Counted from the first letter of the stretch, positions 33,686 through 42,803 are shown. The stretch: DNA of 64,000 nucleotides from Sphingobacterium sp. SYP-B4668 (GCF_027627455.1 NZ_CP115483.1:2542001-2606000), one strand, 5' to 3'. The notes: generated by a model from the letters alone, not told the origin. Translations and numbers: made by a program.

Positions 33686-36100
33686 ATGGCAACTAATGAT
33701 AATCAAACTGTTTTTCTTCCGCTGGAAGATGTGGATAGTGAACACTGTGCGTTGATTGTGGAGAAAGGGCTGGCACAAGTAAAGGGTGTAGAGACACATA
33801 AAGTAGAACTCAACAATCGGAGGGCTGCTATTACTGTTCGCAATGCGGAGGTGGTGACGGACGCCGTCCAAGCTATTAAGGATCTGGGGTATGGTGTGAC
33901 TACTTTAAAGCAGACTTTTCCTGTACTGGGCATGACCTGTGCTTCCTGTGCAGGGAGTGCTGAAAGTATAGTCAAGCATGCTGATGGAGTCGTCCATGCA
34001 GCTGTCAATTTTGCGACGGGCAATCTGACAGTTGAATACCTGCCTAATATGACCGATGCTTCGGGCTTACAAAAGGCCGTTCAATCTGTGGGGTTCGATC
34101 TACTGATCGAAGATGAGAGTACCCAGCAGGAGACACTGGAGGCGATTCATGAAAAGAAATTCCGAACGTTAAAGAATAAAACTATCTGGGCAATCATACT
34201 ATCTCTTCCGGTGGTGGTGATCGGCATGTTCTTCATGGATATGCCATATGGCAACGAGATCATGTGGGCATTTTCCACGCCGGTAGTGCTATGGCTGGGA
34301 AAGGATTTCTTTATCAATGCTTGGAAACAAGCTAAGCACCGCTCGGCCAATATGGATACCTTAGTGGCCTTGAGCACAGGTATTGCCTATATTTTCAGTG
34401 TGTTCAATATGTTGTTCATGGATTTTTGGCATGCACGTGGGGTGCACGCGCACGTATATTTTGAAGCGGCCGCGGTCATTATCGCCTTCATCCTGCTGGG
34501 TAAGCTGCTGGAGGAGAAGGCAAAAGGAAATACGTCATCAGCGATTAAAAAATTAATGGGTCTACAGCCGAAGACGGTCATGATCATACTAGCCGATGGA
34601 AGTGAAAGGCAGGTTGCTATTGAGGAAGTCAAGGCTGGTGATGTGATACTGGTAAAACCTGGGGAAAAGATAGCAGTGGACGGAATCGTTCGATCTGGAA
34701 ACTCTTATGTAGACGAAAGTATGTTGAGCGGTGAGCCCGTACCGGTGCTTAAGACTGAAAATGAGAAGGTATTTGCAGGTACAATTAATCAAAAAGGCAG
34801 TTTCCAATTTGCTGCTGTCAAGGTGGGGAAGGAGACGATGCTTGCTCAGATTATCAAAATGGTACAGGATGCGCAGGGTAGCAAGGCTCCCGTACAGAAG
34901 CTGGTCGATAAGATTGCGGGTATATTCGTCCCCATCGTCATCACCATCGCAATACTTACATTCGCATTGTGGATGGTGCTGGGAGGTGAAAGTGGATTGG
35001 TGCAGGGTCTCTTGGCAGCTGTCACGGTATTGGTCATCGCATGTCCTTGTGCATTGGGATTGGCTACGCCTACCGCTATCATGGTGGGAGTGGGCAAAGG
35101 TGCCGAAAATGGCATTCTGATCAAAGATGCGGAAAGCCTTGAGTTAGCTAAGAAAGTCAACGCCATTGTGTTGGATAAAACGGGGACGATCACAGAAGGA
35201 AAACCCCAGGTCACGGGTATCCACTGGCTGGACAGAGACGATCGTAGCAAAGATGTCCTATTGAGCATTGAAAAGCAGTCTGAACACCCATTGGCTGAGG
35301 CCGTGGTCAAGCACCTGAAAGGTGTACCTACTACGGCTTTGTCGATGTTCGACAGTATCACCGGTAAAGGGGCTAAGGCTGTCGCCGACAATGAAACCTA
35401 TTTTGTCGGAAATAAGAAACTGATGGCTGAGAATAACATTGCTATTGCTGCCCAATTGCAGCAACAAGCAGATATATGGGGTGAAGAATCCAAGACGGTC
35501 ATCTGGTTTGGAAATAGCAGACAAGCGCTTGCTGTCATCGCCATTTCGGACAAAATAAAGGAAACCTCTGTACAGGCAATTAGAGAAATGCAGGGAATGG
35601 GAATCGAACTGTATATGCTAACCGGAGACAATGAGGCCACGGCCAAAGCTATTGCAGAGCAAACCGGGATCCAGCATTACAAGGCGGAAGTATTGCCGCA
35701 ACACAAAGCAGACTTTGTAAAAGAGCTGCAGCAGCAGGGTAAGATTGTCGCTATGGTAGGAGATGGTATCAACGACAGTACGGCACTGGCTACGGCGGAT
35801 GTGAGCATCGCGATGGGAAAAGGTAGTGATATCGCTATGGATGTGGCCAAAATGACCATTATCTCATCGGATCTGACAAAGATACCACAGGCCATACGCC
35901 TGTCTAAACAGACGGTATCGACCATCAAGCAGAATCTATTTTGGGCATTTATCTACAATCTCATCGGGATTCCGATAGCGGCAGGTATACTGTATCCGAT
36001 CAATGGATTTCTATTGAACCCGATGATTGCTGGGGCGGCTATGGCTTTGAGTAGCGTGAGCGTGGTCAGTAATAGTCTGCGATTGAAATGGAAAAAATAA
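33686..36100 (+). CDS. copA: copper-exporting P1B-type ATPase CopA
   Basis: An 804-residue P-type ATPase. Residues about 9-72 are a degenerate HMA domain with DSEHC in place of CxxC. Residues about 75-145 are a standard HMA domain with GMTCASC at 82-88. After eight membrane helices' worth of hydrophobic sequence, the transport motif CPC is at 453-455. The phosphorylation site is D497 in DKTGT, followed by SEHPLAEA and GDGINDS. It exports cytoplasmic Cu(I) using ATP. It forms a unit with the heavy-metal-binding lipoprotein 37 bases downstream and is preceded by the shared island motif. The SEHC site parallels the SAHC site of the chaperone at 36750. Confidence 0.96.
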   Translation: MATNDNQTVFLPLEDVDSEHCALIVEKGLAQVKGVETHKVELNNRRAAITVRNAEVVTDAVQAIKDLGYGVTTLKQTFPVLGMTCASCAGSAESIVKHADGVVHAAVNFATGNLTVEYLPNMTDASGLQKAVQSVGFDLLIEDESTQQETLEAIHEKKFRTLKNKTIWAIILSLPVVVIGMFFMDMPYGNEIMWAFSTPVVLWLGKDFFINAWKQAKHRSANMDTLVALSTGIAYIFSVFNMLFMDFWHARGVHAHVYFEAAAVIIAFILLGKLLEEKAKGNTSSAIKKLMGLQPKTVMIILADGSERQVAIEEVKAGDVILVKPGEKIAVDGIVRSGNSYVDESMLSGEPVPVLKTENEKVFAGTINQKGSFQFAAVKVGKETMLAQIIKMVQDAQGSKAPVQKLVDKIAGIFVPIVITIAILTFALWMVLGGESGLVQGLLAAVTVLVIACPCALGLATPTAIMVGVGKGAENGILIKDAESLELAKKVNAIVLDKTGTITEGKPQVTGIHWLDRDDRSKDVLLSIEKQSEHPLAEAVVKHLKGVPTTALSMFDSITGKGAKAVADNETYFVGNKKLMAENNIAIAAQLQQQADIWGEESKTVIWFGNSRQALAVIAISDKIKETSVQAIREMQGMGIELYMLTGDNEATAKAIAEQTGIQHYKAEVLPQHKADFVKELQQQGKIVAMVGDGINDSTALATADVSIAMGKGSDIAMDVAKMTIISSDLTKIPQAIRLSKQTVSTIKQNLFWAFIYNLIGIPIAAGILYPINGFLLNPMIAGAAMALSSVSVVSNSLRLKWKK

Positions 36101-36137
36101 TATATAACACGACCTCAAATTTATAACACTCATCTAG

Positions 36138-36521
36138 ATGAAAATCACTATATCTATAATTGCTGTGGCATCTTTAGTAACTGTGTTGGCATATGCATGC
36201 ACGGGCGCCGATCCTAAAGGACATGCCGGGCATGACCATGCGCATGGAGAAGGTCATGGTCATGAAGTGGCAGCGAATCATACCTCCGCTAAAAAGAAGA
36301 ATAAGTACGAGAATGAATATGGTCACGCACTGGATAGAAATGGAAACTTTATCACGGGCTGCCCTTCTCATAAAGAGATGATAGGGGTAGAGGGCGATCA
36401 ATGTCCTAAATGCGGCTATATGACCATGCTTCCTATTACCTGGTCGCTGGAAGGGATCGATACCATAAGAGTATCCAGTCTTCCGGACTATCATCCTAAG
36501 GAGGTTAAGCCTACAAATTAA
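36138..36521 (+). CDS. heavy-metal-binding lipoprotein (HMBD)
   Basis: A 127-residue lipoprotein (AYAC, cysteine 21). A histidine-rich stretch (HAGHDHAHGEGHGHE, about 29-43) precedes a heavy-metal-binding domain of the form CPSHKE...CPKCGYMTM (about 75-95). The family appears in copper systems of Bacteroidota, including as a module of CopA or of CusB-type adaptors. It would bind copper at the membrane surface. It is co-transcribed with copA, and a terminator hairpin follows. Confidence 0.85.
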   Translation: MKITISIIAVASLVTVLAYACTGADPKGHAGHDHAHGEGHGHEVAANHTSAKKKNKYENEYGHALDRNGNFITGCPSHKEMIGVEGDQCPKCGYMTMLPITWSLEGIDTIRVSSLPDYHPKEVKPTN

Positions 36522-36566
36522 GTAGGATGGTGTGGGGTGAAGAACTGTATTATCAGTGTGTTTGTG

Positions 36567-36602
36567 AAACGGCGGTACAATAATTTATTGGCCGCCGTTT
36601 TC
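36567..36602 (+). terminator. terminator of the copA unit
   Basis: Arms AAACGGCGG and CCGCCGTTT with a 16-base loop, followed by T-rich sequence, 46 bases after the HMBD lipoprotein stop. Confidence 0.7.
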
Positions 36603-36664
36603 AATTTGACGATTCCCGCAAATGTGTAAAGGGGAGCTGTTTTTAAAAAATACCATTTCATCAG

Positions 36665-36697
36665 TAAATATCACAAATCAAATAGGAAATAGTGTAA
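36665..36697 (+). promoter_or_regulatory. shared copper-island motif B, upstream of the HMA chaperone gene
   Basis: TAAATA, then TCACAAATCAAA at 36671-36682 and AATAGTGTAA at 36688-36697. It ends 23 bases before GTAATTTG at 36720-36727 (weak -7 element) and 53 bases before the start codon at 36750. A small palindrome, CCACA-A-TGTGG, lies between the motif and the -7 element. Confidence 0.6.
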
Positions 36698-36749
36698 CAA
36701 ACAGTCGCCCCACAATGTGGTAATTTGTAAGACAAAAACATAATTGAAA

Positions 36750-36992
36750 ATGAAAAATTTACAATGGAGTATACCTGATATGCAGAGCGCGCATTGCCAA
36801 GCACGGGTGAATGCCGCAATCCAAGGTATTGAGGGCGTAAAAGTTGAAAAACTAGAAGCTGGAATGCTATCTTTTTCTGTTGAAAAGGAGGATGTAAAAA
36901 CTGCTTTGCAAGACGCTATTGAAAAAGCGGGCTATCAAGTAGGTGGCGATTCCGAAAAGGCGTCGAGCTGCTCGACAGGCTGCTGTGGCTAA
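36750..36992 (+). CDS. HMA-type copper chaperone with a CxxC-less site
   Basis: The ATG at 36750 is chosen over a TTG six bases upstream. The 80-residue protein has an HMA ferredoxin fold (residues 1-66), but the usual MxCxxC loop reads DMQSAHC, with one cysteine and a histidine. The C-terminus is cysteine-rich (SSCSTGCCG). The first HMA domain of CopA has the equivalent DVDSEHC, so the two may be matched in metal transfer. It is a single-gene unit directly after motif B. Confidence 0.85.
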   Translation: MKNLQWSIPDMQSAHCQARVNAAIQGIEGVKVEKLEAGMLSFSVEKEDVKTALQDAIEKAGYQVGGDSEKASSCSTGCCG

Positions 36993-37153
36993 TGAGCTGT
37001 CTTTATCTTCAGGATGATGCAATTGAATGCGTGATCCTGGAGATATCCCCAGCTCATTTTTGCCTAAAATGGATGGACTAAAGTATGAAAAGATGTCTCA
37101 TGTGGTTAAAAGACCCAGGGTGCTGGTATCCGATCGGAGGTATCGCATAGGGA

Positions 37154-37420
37154 TTAGAAATCCTCTTTTAATAAATCCTTTAGCTTTCGGTATTGCAGGC
37201 TTAAATCCGTATACATTGTTTTTAATCTGCTGTTCTCGTCATGCAGGTCAATGAGCTCACTCAGGATATCGGTCTCTACATTTTTGTACTTCTTTTTTAG
37301 TTCGAATATAGTGGTGCCATATATTCCATATTTTTCTAGCAGCTCAGCCCCGCTTTTTCCAGCATCGTAGTCATTGAGCACATTTGAAATCTGATCGTCG
37401 GTAGTTTGTTTATTCTTCAT
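37154..37420 (-). CDS. orphan IS3-type transposase OrfA-like helix-turn-helix protein
   Basis: An 88-residue protein with the layout of IS3-family OrfA: DQISNVLNDYDAGKSGAELLEKYGI-type helix-turn-helix (about 8-45), then a leucine-zipper-like helix (ELIDLHDENSRLKTMYTDL). No OrfB, frameshift signal or terminal inverted repeat is seen around it. It is either a relic of an insertion sequence or a domesticated DNA-binding protein. It sits inside the copper island, antisense between two plus-strand regulatory genes. Confidence 0.7.
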   Translation of the reverse strand: MKNKQTTDDQISNVLNDYDAGKSGAELLEKYGIYGTTIFELKKKYKNVETDILSELIDLHDENSRLKTMYTDLSLQYRKLKDLLKEDF

Positions 37421-37541
37421 TATTCTGCTTTTATTTTAGACAAAATTCCGTAGGATTAAGAGCAGTTTTTATATGCTTTTCCTTGTTTAGTTTGTAACTT
37501 TTAATGATTAGCGGAGCGGTGGTTATCCTTACTGATTTTTG

Positions 37542-37574
37542 GAAATTTCGCAAATCTAACAAGCAATTCCATCA
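37542..37574 (+). promoter_or_regulatory. degenerate fifth copy of the copper-island motif
   Basis: GAAATT, TCGCAAATCTAA, then AATT in the expected register. The left half matches the consensus with one core mismatch, while the right half beyond AATT does not (no GTAA). It lies about 70 bases upstream of HMA-AraC gene 2 and could allow weak autoregulation, or be a chance match. Confidence 0.25.
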
Positions 37575-37644
37575 TAGTTTATTCTTGGTAAAAGCTGACC
37601 TTTATCTTCTCAATATTATACATGAAAAATATCTATTTAAACCT

Positions 37645-38220
37645 ATGAAACTATTAATCAAAGGGATGGTATGCGACAGGTGTATTTACGTGCTATCGGA
37701 AGAGTTGCCCAAGCTTGGTTTGGAAATTTCGGACATACGCCTGGGTGAAGTCTTGCTGAAAGAGACGGAGAAAATCATTGATGAGCAAGTCATCAGCACG
37801 ATGCTTCATAAATATGGATTCGAATTGTTTTACAATAAGAATCAAAAGATTATCAGTCAGATCAAAAGTGCTGTTGAGAATGGTATTAAGCGACAATTGG
37901 ACAGTGGTCTGCACGTGAAGTTTTCGACAATCATCCGTGATGAATTGCATCGGGATTATGATTCGCTGAGTGCACTATTCTCTTCGTCGGAAGGGTATAC
38001 CCTCGAAAAGTTCATTATCTCCAAGAAGATAGAGAACGTAAAGGAATTTTTGGTCTATACGGATCAGTCTTTATCAGATATTGCTTATGCTTTGGGCTAT
38101 AGCAGTCCGGCGTATCTGTCCAATCAATTGAAAAAATATACAGGCTTTACATCATCCTATTATAAACGGATAAGACGAGATAAGCTGGCCGTCATGCAGG
38201 ACCATTTACAGAATGACTAG
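37645..38220 (+). CDS. HMA-AraC fusion regulator 2 (metal-responsive, predicted)
   Basis: The ATG at 37645 is preferred to the one at 37504, since the homologous region begins here. The 191-residue protein has the layout of regulator 1: an HMA-like domain with MVCDRC at about 8-13, then an AraC double helix-turn-helix (LSDIAYALGYSSPAYLSNQL, then YTGFTSSYYKRI). The two proteins are clear paralogues over their full length. The gene ends in a perfect terminator hairpin. It precedes the RND efflux operon and probably helps control it through motif C. Confidence 0.87.
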   Translation: MKLLIKGMVCDRCIYVLSEELPKLGLEISDIRLGEVLLKETEKIIDEQVISTMLHKYGFELFYNKNQKIISQIKSAVENGIKRQLDSGLHVKFSTIIRDELHRDYDSLSALFSSSEGYTLEKFIISKKIENVKEFLVYTDQSLSDIAYALGYSSPAYLSNQLKKYTGFTSSYYKRIRRDKLAVMQDHLQND

Positions 38221-38252
38221 AACTATATCACCTTAGGTGATATAGTTCTTTT
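38219..38252 (+). terminator. terminator of HMA-AraC gene 2
   Basis: A perfect 14-base stem (AGAACTATATCACC with GGTGATATAGTTCT), 3-base loop and following T-run. The stem begins inside the stop codon. Confidence 0.85.
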
Positions 38253-38395
38253 AGGTCTGGTCACATCGCAAAATCCAATCAGATATCTATTCCTTAGATT
38301 CATACAGCGCTACCCATGATAGCGCAGATGCTGGCCATCTTCTAGGTCATTTGCGACCTCGGCATATCTCCTCCCAATTTGTCCCTCGTAAAGCG

Positions 38396-38428
38396 TAAAT
38401 ATCACAACTCTTACCTGTAATTGCGTAA
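38396..38428 (+). promoter_or_regulatory. shared copper-island motif C, upstream of the RND efflux operon
   Basis: TAAATA, then TCACAACTCTTA at 38402-38413 and AATTGCGTAA at 38419-38428. It ends 23 bases before TAATTTTG (38451-38458) and 76 bases before the adaptor start codon. Confidence 0.6.
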
Positions 38429-38450
38429 AAAGCAGGGCAGCAATTGTCTC

Positions 38451-38458
38451 TAATTTTG
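38451..38458 (+). promoter_or_regulatory. -7 element of the RND efflux operon
   Basis: TAATTTTG fully matches TAnnTTTG. No TTTG is seen 19 bases upstream, where motif C ends, which fits an activator-dependent promoter. Confidence 0.5.
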
Positions 38459-38503
38459 ACGGTAGAATTTAATCGATTGTTACATCATTAAACATTTAAG
38501 ATC

Positions 38504-39574
38504 ATGTTATACAAACACACTAGTCAAAAGTTGGGAATATTAATTCCATTATTGAGCATCTTATTAATTGCTTGTGAAAATAAGAGTGAGAAATCTGCGG
38601 ACAAGCCCGAAGCGCCGCAAGCTGATGCGAGCAGATTGCCGGTCGATATCATCGTTGCGCAAGAGTACGAACTCAAACAAGAGGAGGCTGTGGTGGGGAC
38701 GATGATGCCTTATCGTGAAGTGTCCATCGTGAGTGAACTGCCGCAAAAGGTGACACAGGTGGCTTTTAAAGACGGGAGCTTTGTAAGCCAGGGAGCTATA
38801 CTATACACCTTGAATGACGGTGATATCCGGTCACGCTTGAAGCAAGTTGGAGCCGAACTGGAGCTGGCTCGGCTGAATAAGGAGCGGCTGGGTAACCTCC
38901 TCAAGACGGAGGCAGTAAGACCTCAAGAATACGACGAAGCGCTGATGCGGTTTCAATCCTTGGAAGCACAGCAACAACTGTTGCGGGTGGATCTGGATAA
39001 GACGGTGATCCGGGCTCCATTTTCCGGAAAAATCGGCATCTCAAAAGTGCATCTAGGTGCCTATGTATCGCCAGGGGCAGATTTGGTGATGCTACAGGAT
39101 CAGAGCCGTATCAAAATCAATTTCTCTGTATCGGAAAAATATCTGCCCCTCATACAGGCTGGAAATAAAATACGCTTCACCTCCGAATTATCGGGGCAGG
39201 ACTATATCGCAACTGTCACAGCGACCGAACCGGGACTTGACGCGGATAGCAGGAGTCTGCAAGTACAGGCTACTGCAGACAATGTAGATGGCCATTTTAG
39301 GGCGGGCTTGTCGGCCAAAGTTTATTTTAATGTGACGGATAAGGGGGCTAAAGGGATTATGGTGCCAACGGAGGCACTCATGCCTGGAGATAAAGGTTAC
39401 AGTGTCTTTGTCATCAAAAATGGGCTTGCGGAGCCCAAAGCGGTGACCATCAGTGATCGAACGGAAACAGAGGCTGTCATCACTTCGGGGATTGCGTCCA
39501 GCGACAGTATCATTGTGTCCAATATGCTGCGCTTAGGGGCGGGGACTCCAGTAAAGGCCGTCGTGTCCAATTAA
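38504..39574 (+). CDS. RND efflux periplasmic adaptor (membrane fusion lipoprotein)
   Basis: A 356-residue lipoprotein (LLIAC) of the membrane fusion family. The lipoyl-like half-motif (EVSIVSELPQKVTQVAFKDG) and its partner (VIRAPFSGKIGISKVHLG) flank a helical hairpin. Beta-barrel and membrane-proximal domains follow (GLSAKVYFNV, VPTEALMPG). It bridges the inner-membrane pump and the TolC channel encoded downstream. The adaptor has no HMBD module, so its sequence does not show metal specificity. The promoter motif C links it to the metal regulon. Confidence 0.93.
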   Translation: MLYKHTSQKLGILIPLLSILLIACENKSEKSADKPEAPQADASRLPVDIIVAQEYELKQEEAVVGTMMPYREVSIVSELPQKVTQVAFKDGSFVSQGAILYTLNDGDIRSRLKQVGAELELARLNKERLGNLLKTEAVRPQEYDEALMRFQSLEAQQQLLRVDLDKTVIRAPFSGKIGISKVHLGAYVSPGADLVMLQDQSRIKINFSVSEKYLPLIQAGNKIRFTSELSGQDYIATVTATEPGLDADSRSLQVQATADNVDGHFRAGLSAKVYFNVTDKGAKGIMVPTEALMPGDKGYSVFVIKNGLAEPKAVTISDRTETEAVITSGIASSDSIIVSNMLRLGAGTPVKAVVSN

Positions 39575-39595
39575 TCAATATCAAATCTTAGCGTA

Positions 39596-42500
39596 ATGAG
39601 TATATCAGATTTAAGTATTAAAAAACCCGTTTTAGCCGGTGTTTTTTCTCTCCTCATTGTCATTTTAGGGATTGTGGGGTGGAAGCAATTAGGGATTCGT
39701 GAATTTCCATTAACAGAGCCTCCGGTAATTACGGTTATTACCTTTTATCCTGGTGCAAGTCCAGATGTGATTGCATCCAAGCTAACTAGGCCAATGGAGG
39801 AGTCTATCGCGGAATCAAGTGGTATACGGACTATCTCGTCCGAATCCAGAGAACAGGTGAGTGTGATTTCGGTCGAATTTAATCGAGAGATCGATATCGA
39901 GGATGCGTTGAATGACGTCCGGGACAAAGTTGCCAAATCTCGCAAGCAGCTTCCTACGGACGTGGATCCACCAATTGTACAGAAGGCCTCCTCTCCAGAC
40001 AATCTAGTGGCCTTCCTGGAAGTGGAAAGTGATACAAAAGATATTAAGGAGGTGAGTCATTTGGCCTCTACTACGATTAAGGATCGGATGCAGTCTATCC
40101 CGGGCATCAATAATGTTGCTATCGTAGGAGAGCATAAGTATGCGATGCGTCTGCGCTTTGAGCCGGCCAAGCTTGCCGCTTATCAGCTGACTCCCGCGGA
40201 TATCCGTAAGGCTTTGCTCCGAGAGAATATCGATCTGCCGGCGGGTAGGGTCGAAGGCAACAGTAGCGAACTGAGTATCCGTACTTTGGGACGCTTGACC
40301 ACAGTGGCGGAATTTGAAAATATGCTGATCAAGCAAGTGGGACATACCGTGGTCCGGCTAAAAGATATCGGCTCAGCCGAATTGGGCGAGGAGAACGAAC
40401 GTACGGCGATCATTAACGGGACAGATAATCTGAACCGGATCGGTATAGGAGTCGCGATCCAGATACAGCGTGGTGCGAATGCCATAGAAGTGGTGGACGA
40501 ATTTTATCGACGATTGGATCAGTTACGAAAGGAAATACCGAGTGAATACCGATTGATCGTCGGGTTCGACTATACCCGTTCGGTACGGGAGTCTATCAAA
40601 GAAGTGGAGCACACTTTATTCATCGCTTTCGGTTTGGTAGTCTTGATTATCTTTCTATTCTTGCGGGACTGGCGGTCGACCATTATCCCGGTGATTGCTA
40701 TTCCGGTATCTATTCTTTCCGGATTCTTCATTATGTATGTCGCTGGCTTCACGATTAATGTATTGACACTCCTGGGACTGGTATTGGCTATTGGACTGGT
40801 GGTGGATGATGCGATCGTGGTGCTGGAAAATATCTATAAAAAAATAGAGGAGGGGATGTCGCCCATACAGGCTGCATTTAAAGGTACCCGAGAGATTTAT
40901 TTTGCGGTCATCTCGACCACTATTACCCTGGCTGCTGTATTTCTGCCGATCGTCTTCATGGGCGGGATCAGTGGGCAGCTTTTCATGGAATTTGCCATCG
41001 TGGTGTCCGGATCTGTATTGGTATCCGCATTTGTCGCACTGACGTTGACACCGATGCTGAGTGCTTATTTCTTAAAGAAAAAGGAAAAGCCGAGCTGGTT
41101 TTACCGGGTGACGGAGCCATTTTTCGTGCGGATGAATAATGGCTATGCCTACCTGTTGATTGCATTTATGCGGGTCAGGTGGCTTGCTTGGGTATTCTTG
41201 ATAGGCACGACCTTCCTGATCTATGCGGTTGGTAAAAAGCTGCCTTCGGAGCTTGCTCCGGTAGAGGACAGGTCGAATATGAATCTAATCGCAGTTGCTC
41301 CAGAGGGTGTCTCTTTCGATTACATGAAGAAGCATATGACTGAGGTTGGTAACTATGTGAATGACTCTACCGATGGATTGTATCAGACCTATTCGATGGT
41401 TGCGATCTCCTTTATCCCAGCACCAGCGCCTGTCAATGTAGCGGTACAGAGTATCTACCTTAAAGATCCGAAAGATCGGAAGGCTAGTATTCAGGATCTT
41501 TATAATCAATATGGGGCTGCTGCAGGCCGATTTAGAGGGTTCCTGTTGTTTCCATACCTACCGCCGACCATCGGAACACGATATGGAGGTGGTATGCCGA
41601 TCCAGTATGTGCTACAGGCTCCGGATCTGGATAGCTTGACGACGGTACTTCCAAAATTCCTGGCTGCTGCGCGTCAAAGTAAAAAACTACTCTTTATCGA
41701 TGCAGATCTTAAGATCAACAAACCGGAGGTGAAAATCAACATCGATAGGCATAAAGCTGCCTTGATGGGAGTGTCTATGGAGGAAGTCGCACATACCTTA
41801 CAGCTTTCTTTCTCCGGTCAGCGGTATGGATACTTCCTGCGTAATGATCGTCAGTATGAAGTGATTGGTCAATTGGACCGGACGCATAGAAATGATAAAA
41901 ATGATCTGAATGCGATCTATGTGCGCTCGACAACCGGACAGATGATCCCACTGAACAATCTCATCACAATGGAAGAGGCGGTAAGTCCAGCTGCTATCTA
42001 CCGATACGATCAGTATACATCTGCTACCGTATCAGCGGCAACTGCTCCGGGAGTCAGTCTGGCAGAAGGAATACAGGAAATCGAACGGATTAAAAAGGAA
42101 GTATTAGGGGAAACATTTAAAACCTCACTAGCGGGTCAATCCCGGGATTACACCGAGAGTCAGGGTAACATCATGTTTACCCTTGTGCTGGCACTTCTGC
42201 TTATATACATGATCCTAGCAGCCCAATTCGAGAGTCTGCGTGATCCGCTTACCATCATGCTGACTGTACCAATGGCAGTAGCGGGAGCAGTACTGAGTCT
42301 GGACTGGTTTGATCGGAGTTTAAATGTATTTAGCCAGATTGGGATCATTACACTGGTAGGCCTCATTACAAAGAACGGGATATTGATTGTCGAATTTGCG
42401 AACCACCTGAAGGAAACGGGACTTTCGAAATACGATGCGGCGATACAGGCGGCAGAGCAACGATTCAGGCCGATATTGATGACTTCGCTGGCGATGATAT

Positions 42501-42718
42501 TCGGCGCATTACCTATTGCACTGACAGCTAATAGTCGACAGTCCTTGGGGATCGTAATCGCTGGGGGACTGGTCTTCTCGGGTATATTAACGCTATTCAT
42601 TATTCCAGCGGTATACTCGTATCTGTCGAGTAAGAAGTCTCCGAAAATCATTGAAGAAGAGGATGCTGAGGAGTTGGATAAAACAGCAACGGCAAGTGGA
42701 TTGGTAAAACCAGAGTAG
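39596..42718 (+). CDS. RND efflux permease, HAE-1 type
   Basis: A 1040-residue inner-membrane RND pump, 21 bases after the adaptor gene. It has 12 membrane helices and two large periplasmic loops. The proton-relay aspartates are D404 and D405 in GLVVDDAIVVLENIY. Overall it resembles the hydrophobe/amphiphile (MexB-like) group rather than CusA metal pumps; for example YPGASPDVIASKLTRPMEE follows the HAE-1 pattern. It exports substrates from the periplasm or membrane, driven by protons. Its place under motif C, with copper genes on both sides, suggests a role in metal or metal-organic stress. Confidence 0.94.
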   Translation: MSISDLSIKKPVLAGVFSLLIVILGIVGWKQLGIREFPLTEPPVITVITFYPGASPDVIASKLTRPMEESIAESSGIRTISSESREQVSVISVEFNREIDIEDALNDVRDKVAKSRKQLPTDVDPPIVQKASSPDNLVAFLEVESDTKDIKEVSHLASTTIKDRMQSIPGINNVAIVGEHKYAMRLRFEPAKLAAYQLTPADIRKALLRENIDLPAGRVEGNSSELSIRTLGRLTTVAEFENMLIKQVGHTVVRLKDIGSAELGEENERTAIINGTDNLNRIGIGVAIQIQRGANAIEVVDEFYRRLDQLRKEIPSEYRLIVGFDYTRSVRESIKEVEHTLFIAFGLVVLIIFLFLRDWRSTIIPVIAIPVSILSGFFIMYVAGFTINVLTLLGLVLAIGLVVDDAIVVLENIYKKIEEGMSPIQAAFKGTREIYFAVISTTITLAAVFLPIVFMGGISGQLFMEFAIVVSGSVLVSAFVALTLTPMLSAYFLKKKEKPSWFYRVTEPFFVRMNNGYAYLLIAFMRVRWLAWVFLIGTTFLIYAVGKKLPSELAPVEDRSNMNLIAVAPEGVSFDYMKKHMTEVGNYVNDSTDGLYQTYSMVAISFIPAPAPVNVAVQSIYLKDPKDRKASIQDLYNQYGAAAGRFRGFLLFPYLPPTIGTRYGGGMPIQYVLQAPDLDSLTTVLPKFLAAARQSKKLLFIDADLKINKPEVKINIDRHKAALMGVSMEEVAHTLQLSFSGQRYGYFLRNDRQYEVIGQLDRTHRNDKNDLNAIYVRSTTGQMIPLNNLITMEEAVSPAAIYRYDQYTSATVSAATAPGVSLAEGIQEIERIKKEVLGETFKTSLAGQSRDYTESQGNIMFTLVLALLLIYMILAAQFESLRDPLTIMLTVPMAVAGAVLSLDWFDRSLNVFSQIGIITLVGLITKNGILIVEFANHLKETGLSKYDAAIQAAEQRFRPILMTSLAMIFGALPIALTANSRQSLGIVIAGGLVFSGILTLFIIPAVYSYLSSKKSPKIIEEEDAEELDKTATASGLVKPE

Positions 42719-42766
42719 CGAATGGGTATCGAGATACTGCTCTTTAAAGAAATGAACAAACATACC

Positions 42767-42786
42767 GATCCGCGAACTGGCGGATC
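42767..42786. repeat. GATCCGC repeat, copy 1
   Basis: GATCCGCGAACTGGCGGATC, a nearly perfect inverted repeat, lies in the RND permease-TolC junction. A second copy (44219-44238) lies just after the TolC gene, with one base different. Both are preceded by ACAAAC-type sequence and followed by AT. Confidence 0.5.
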
Positions 42787-42803
42787 ATGAAATACGTATT
42801 CAC

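Noticed and set aside
36711..36721. CCACA-A-TGTGG palindrome between motif B and its -7 element
   Set aside because: It does not occur at motif copies A, C or D, so it is not treated as part of the shared operator.
37027..37254. 75-codon plus-strand open frame opposite the OrfA-like gene
   Set aside because: Half of it is antisense to the recognisable OrfA-like protein and the rest has no coding signature.
38421..38423. TTG as a possible -33 box for the RND operon promoter
   Set aside because: It is 27 bases from the -7 element, against the expected 19-20, and lies within motif C.
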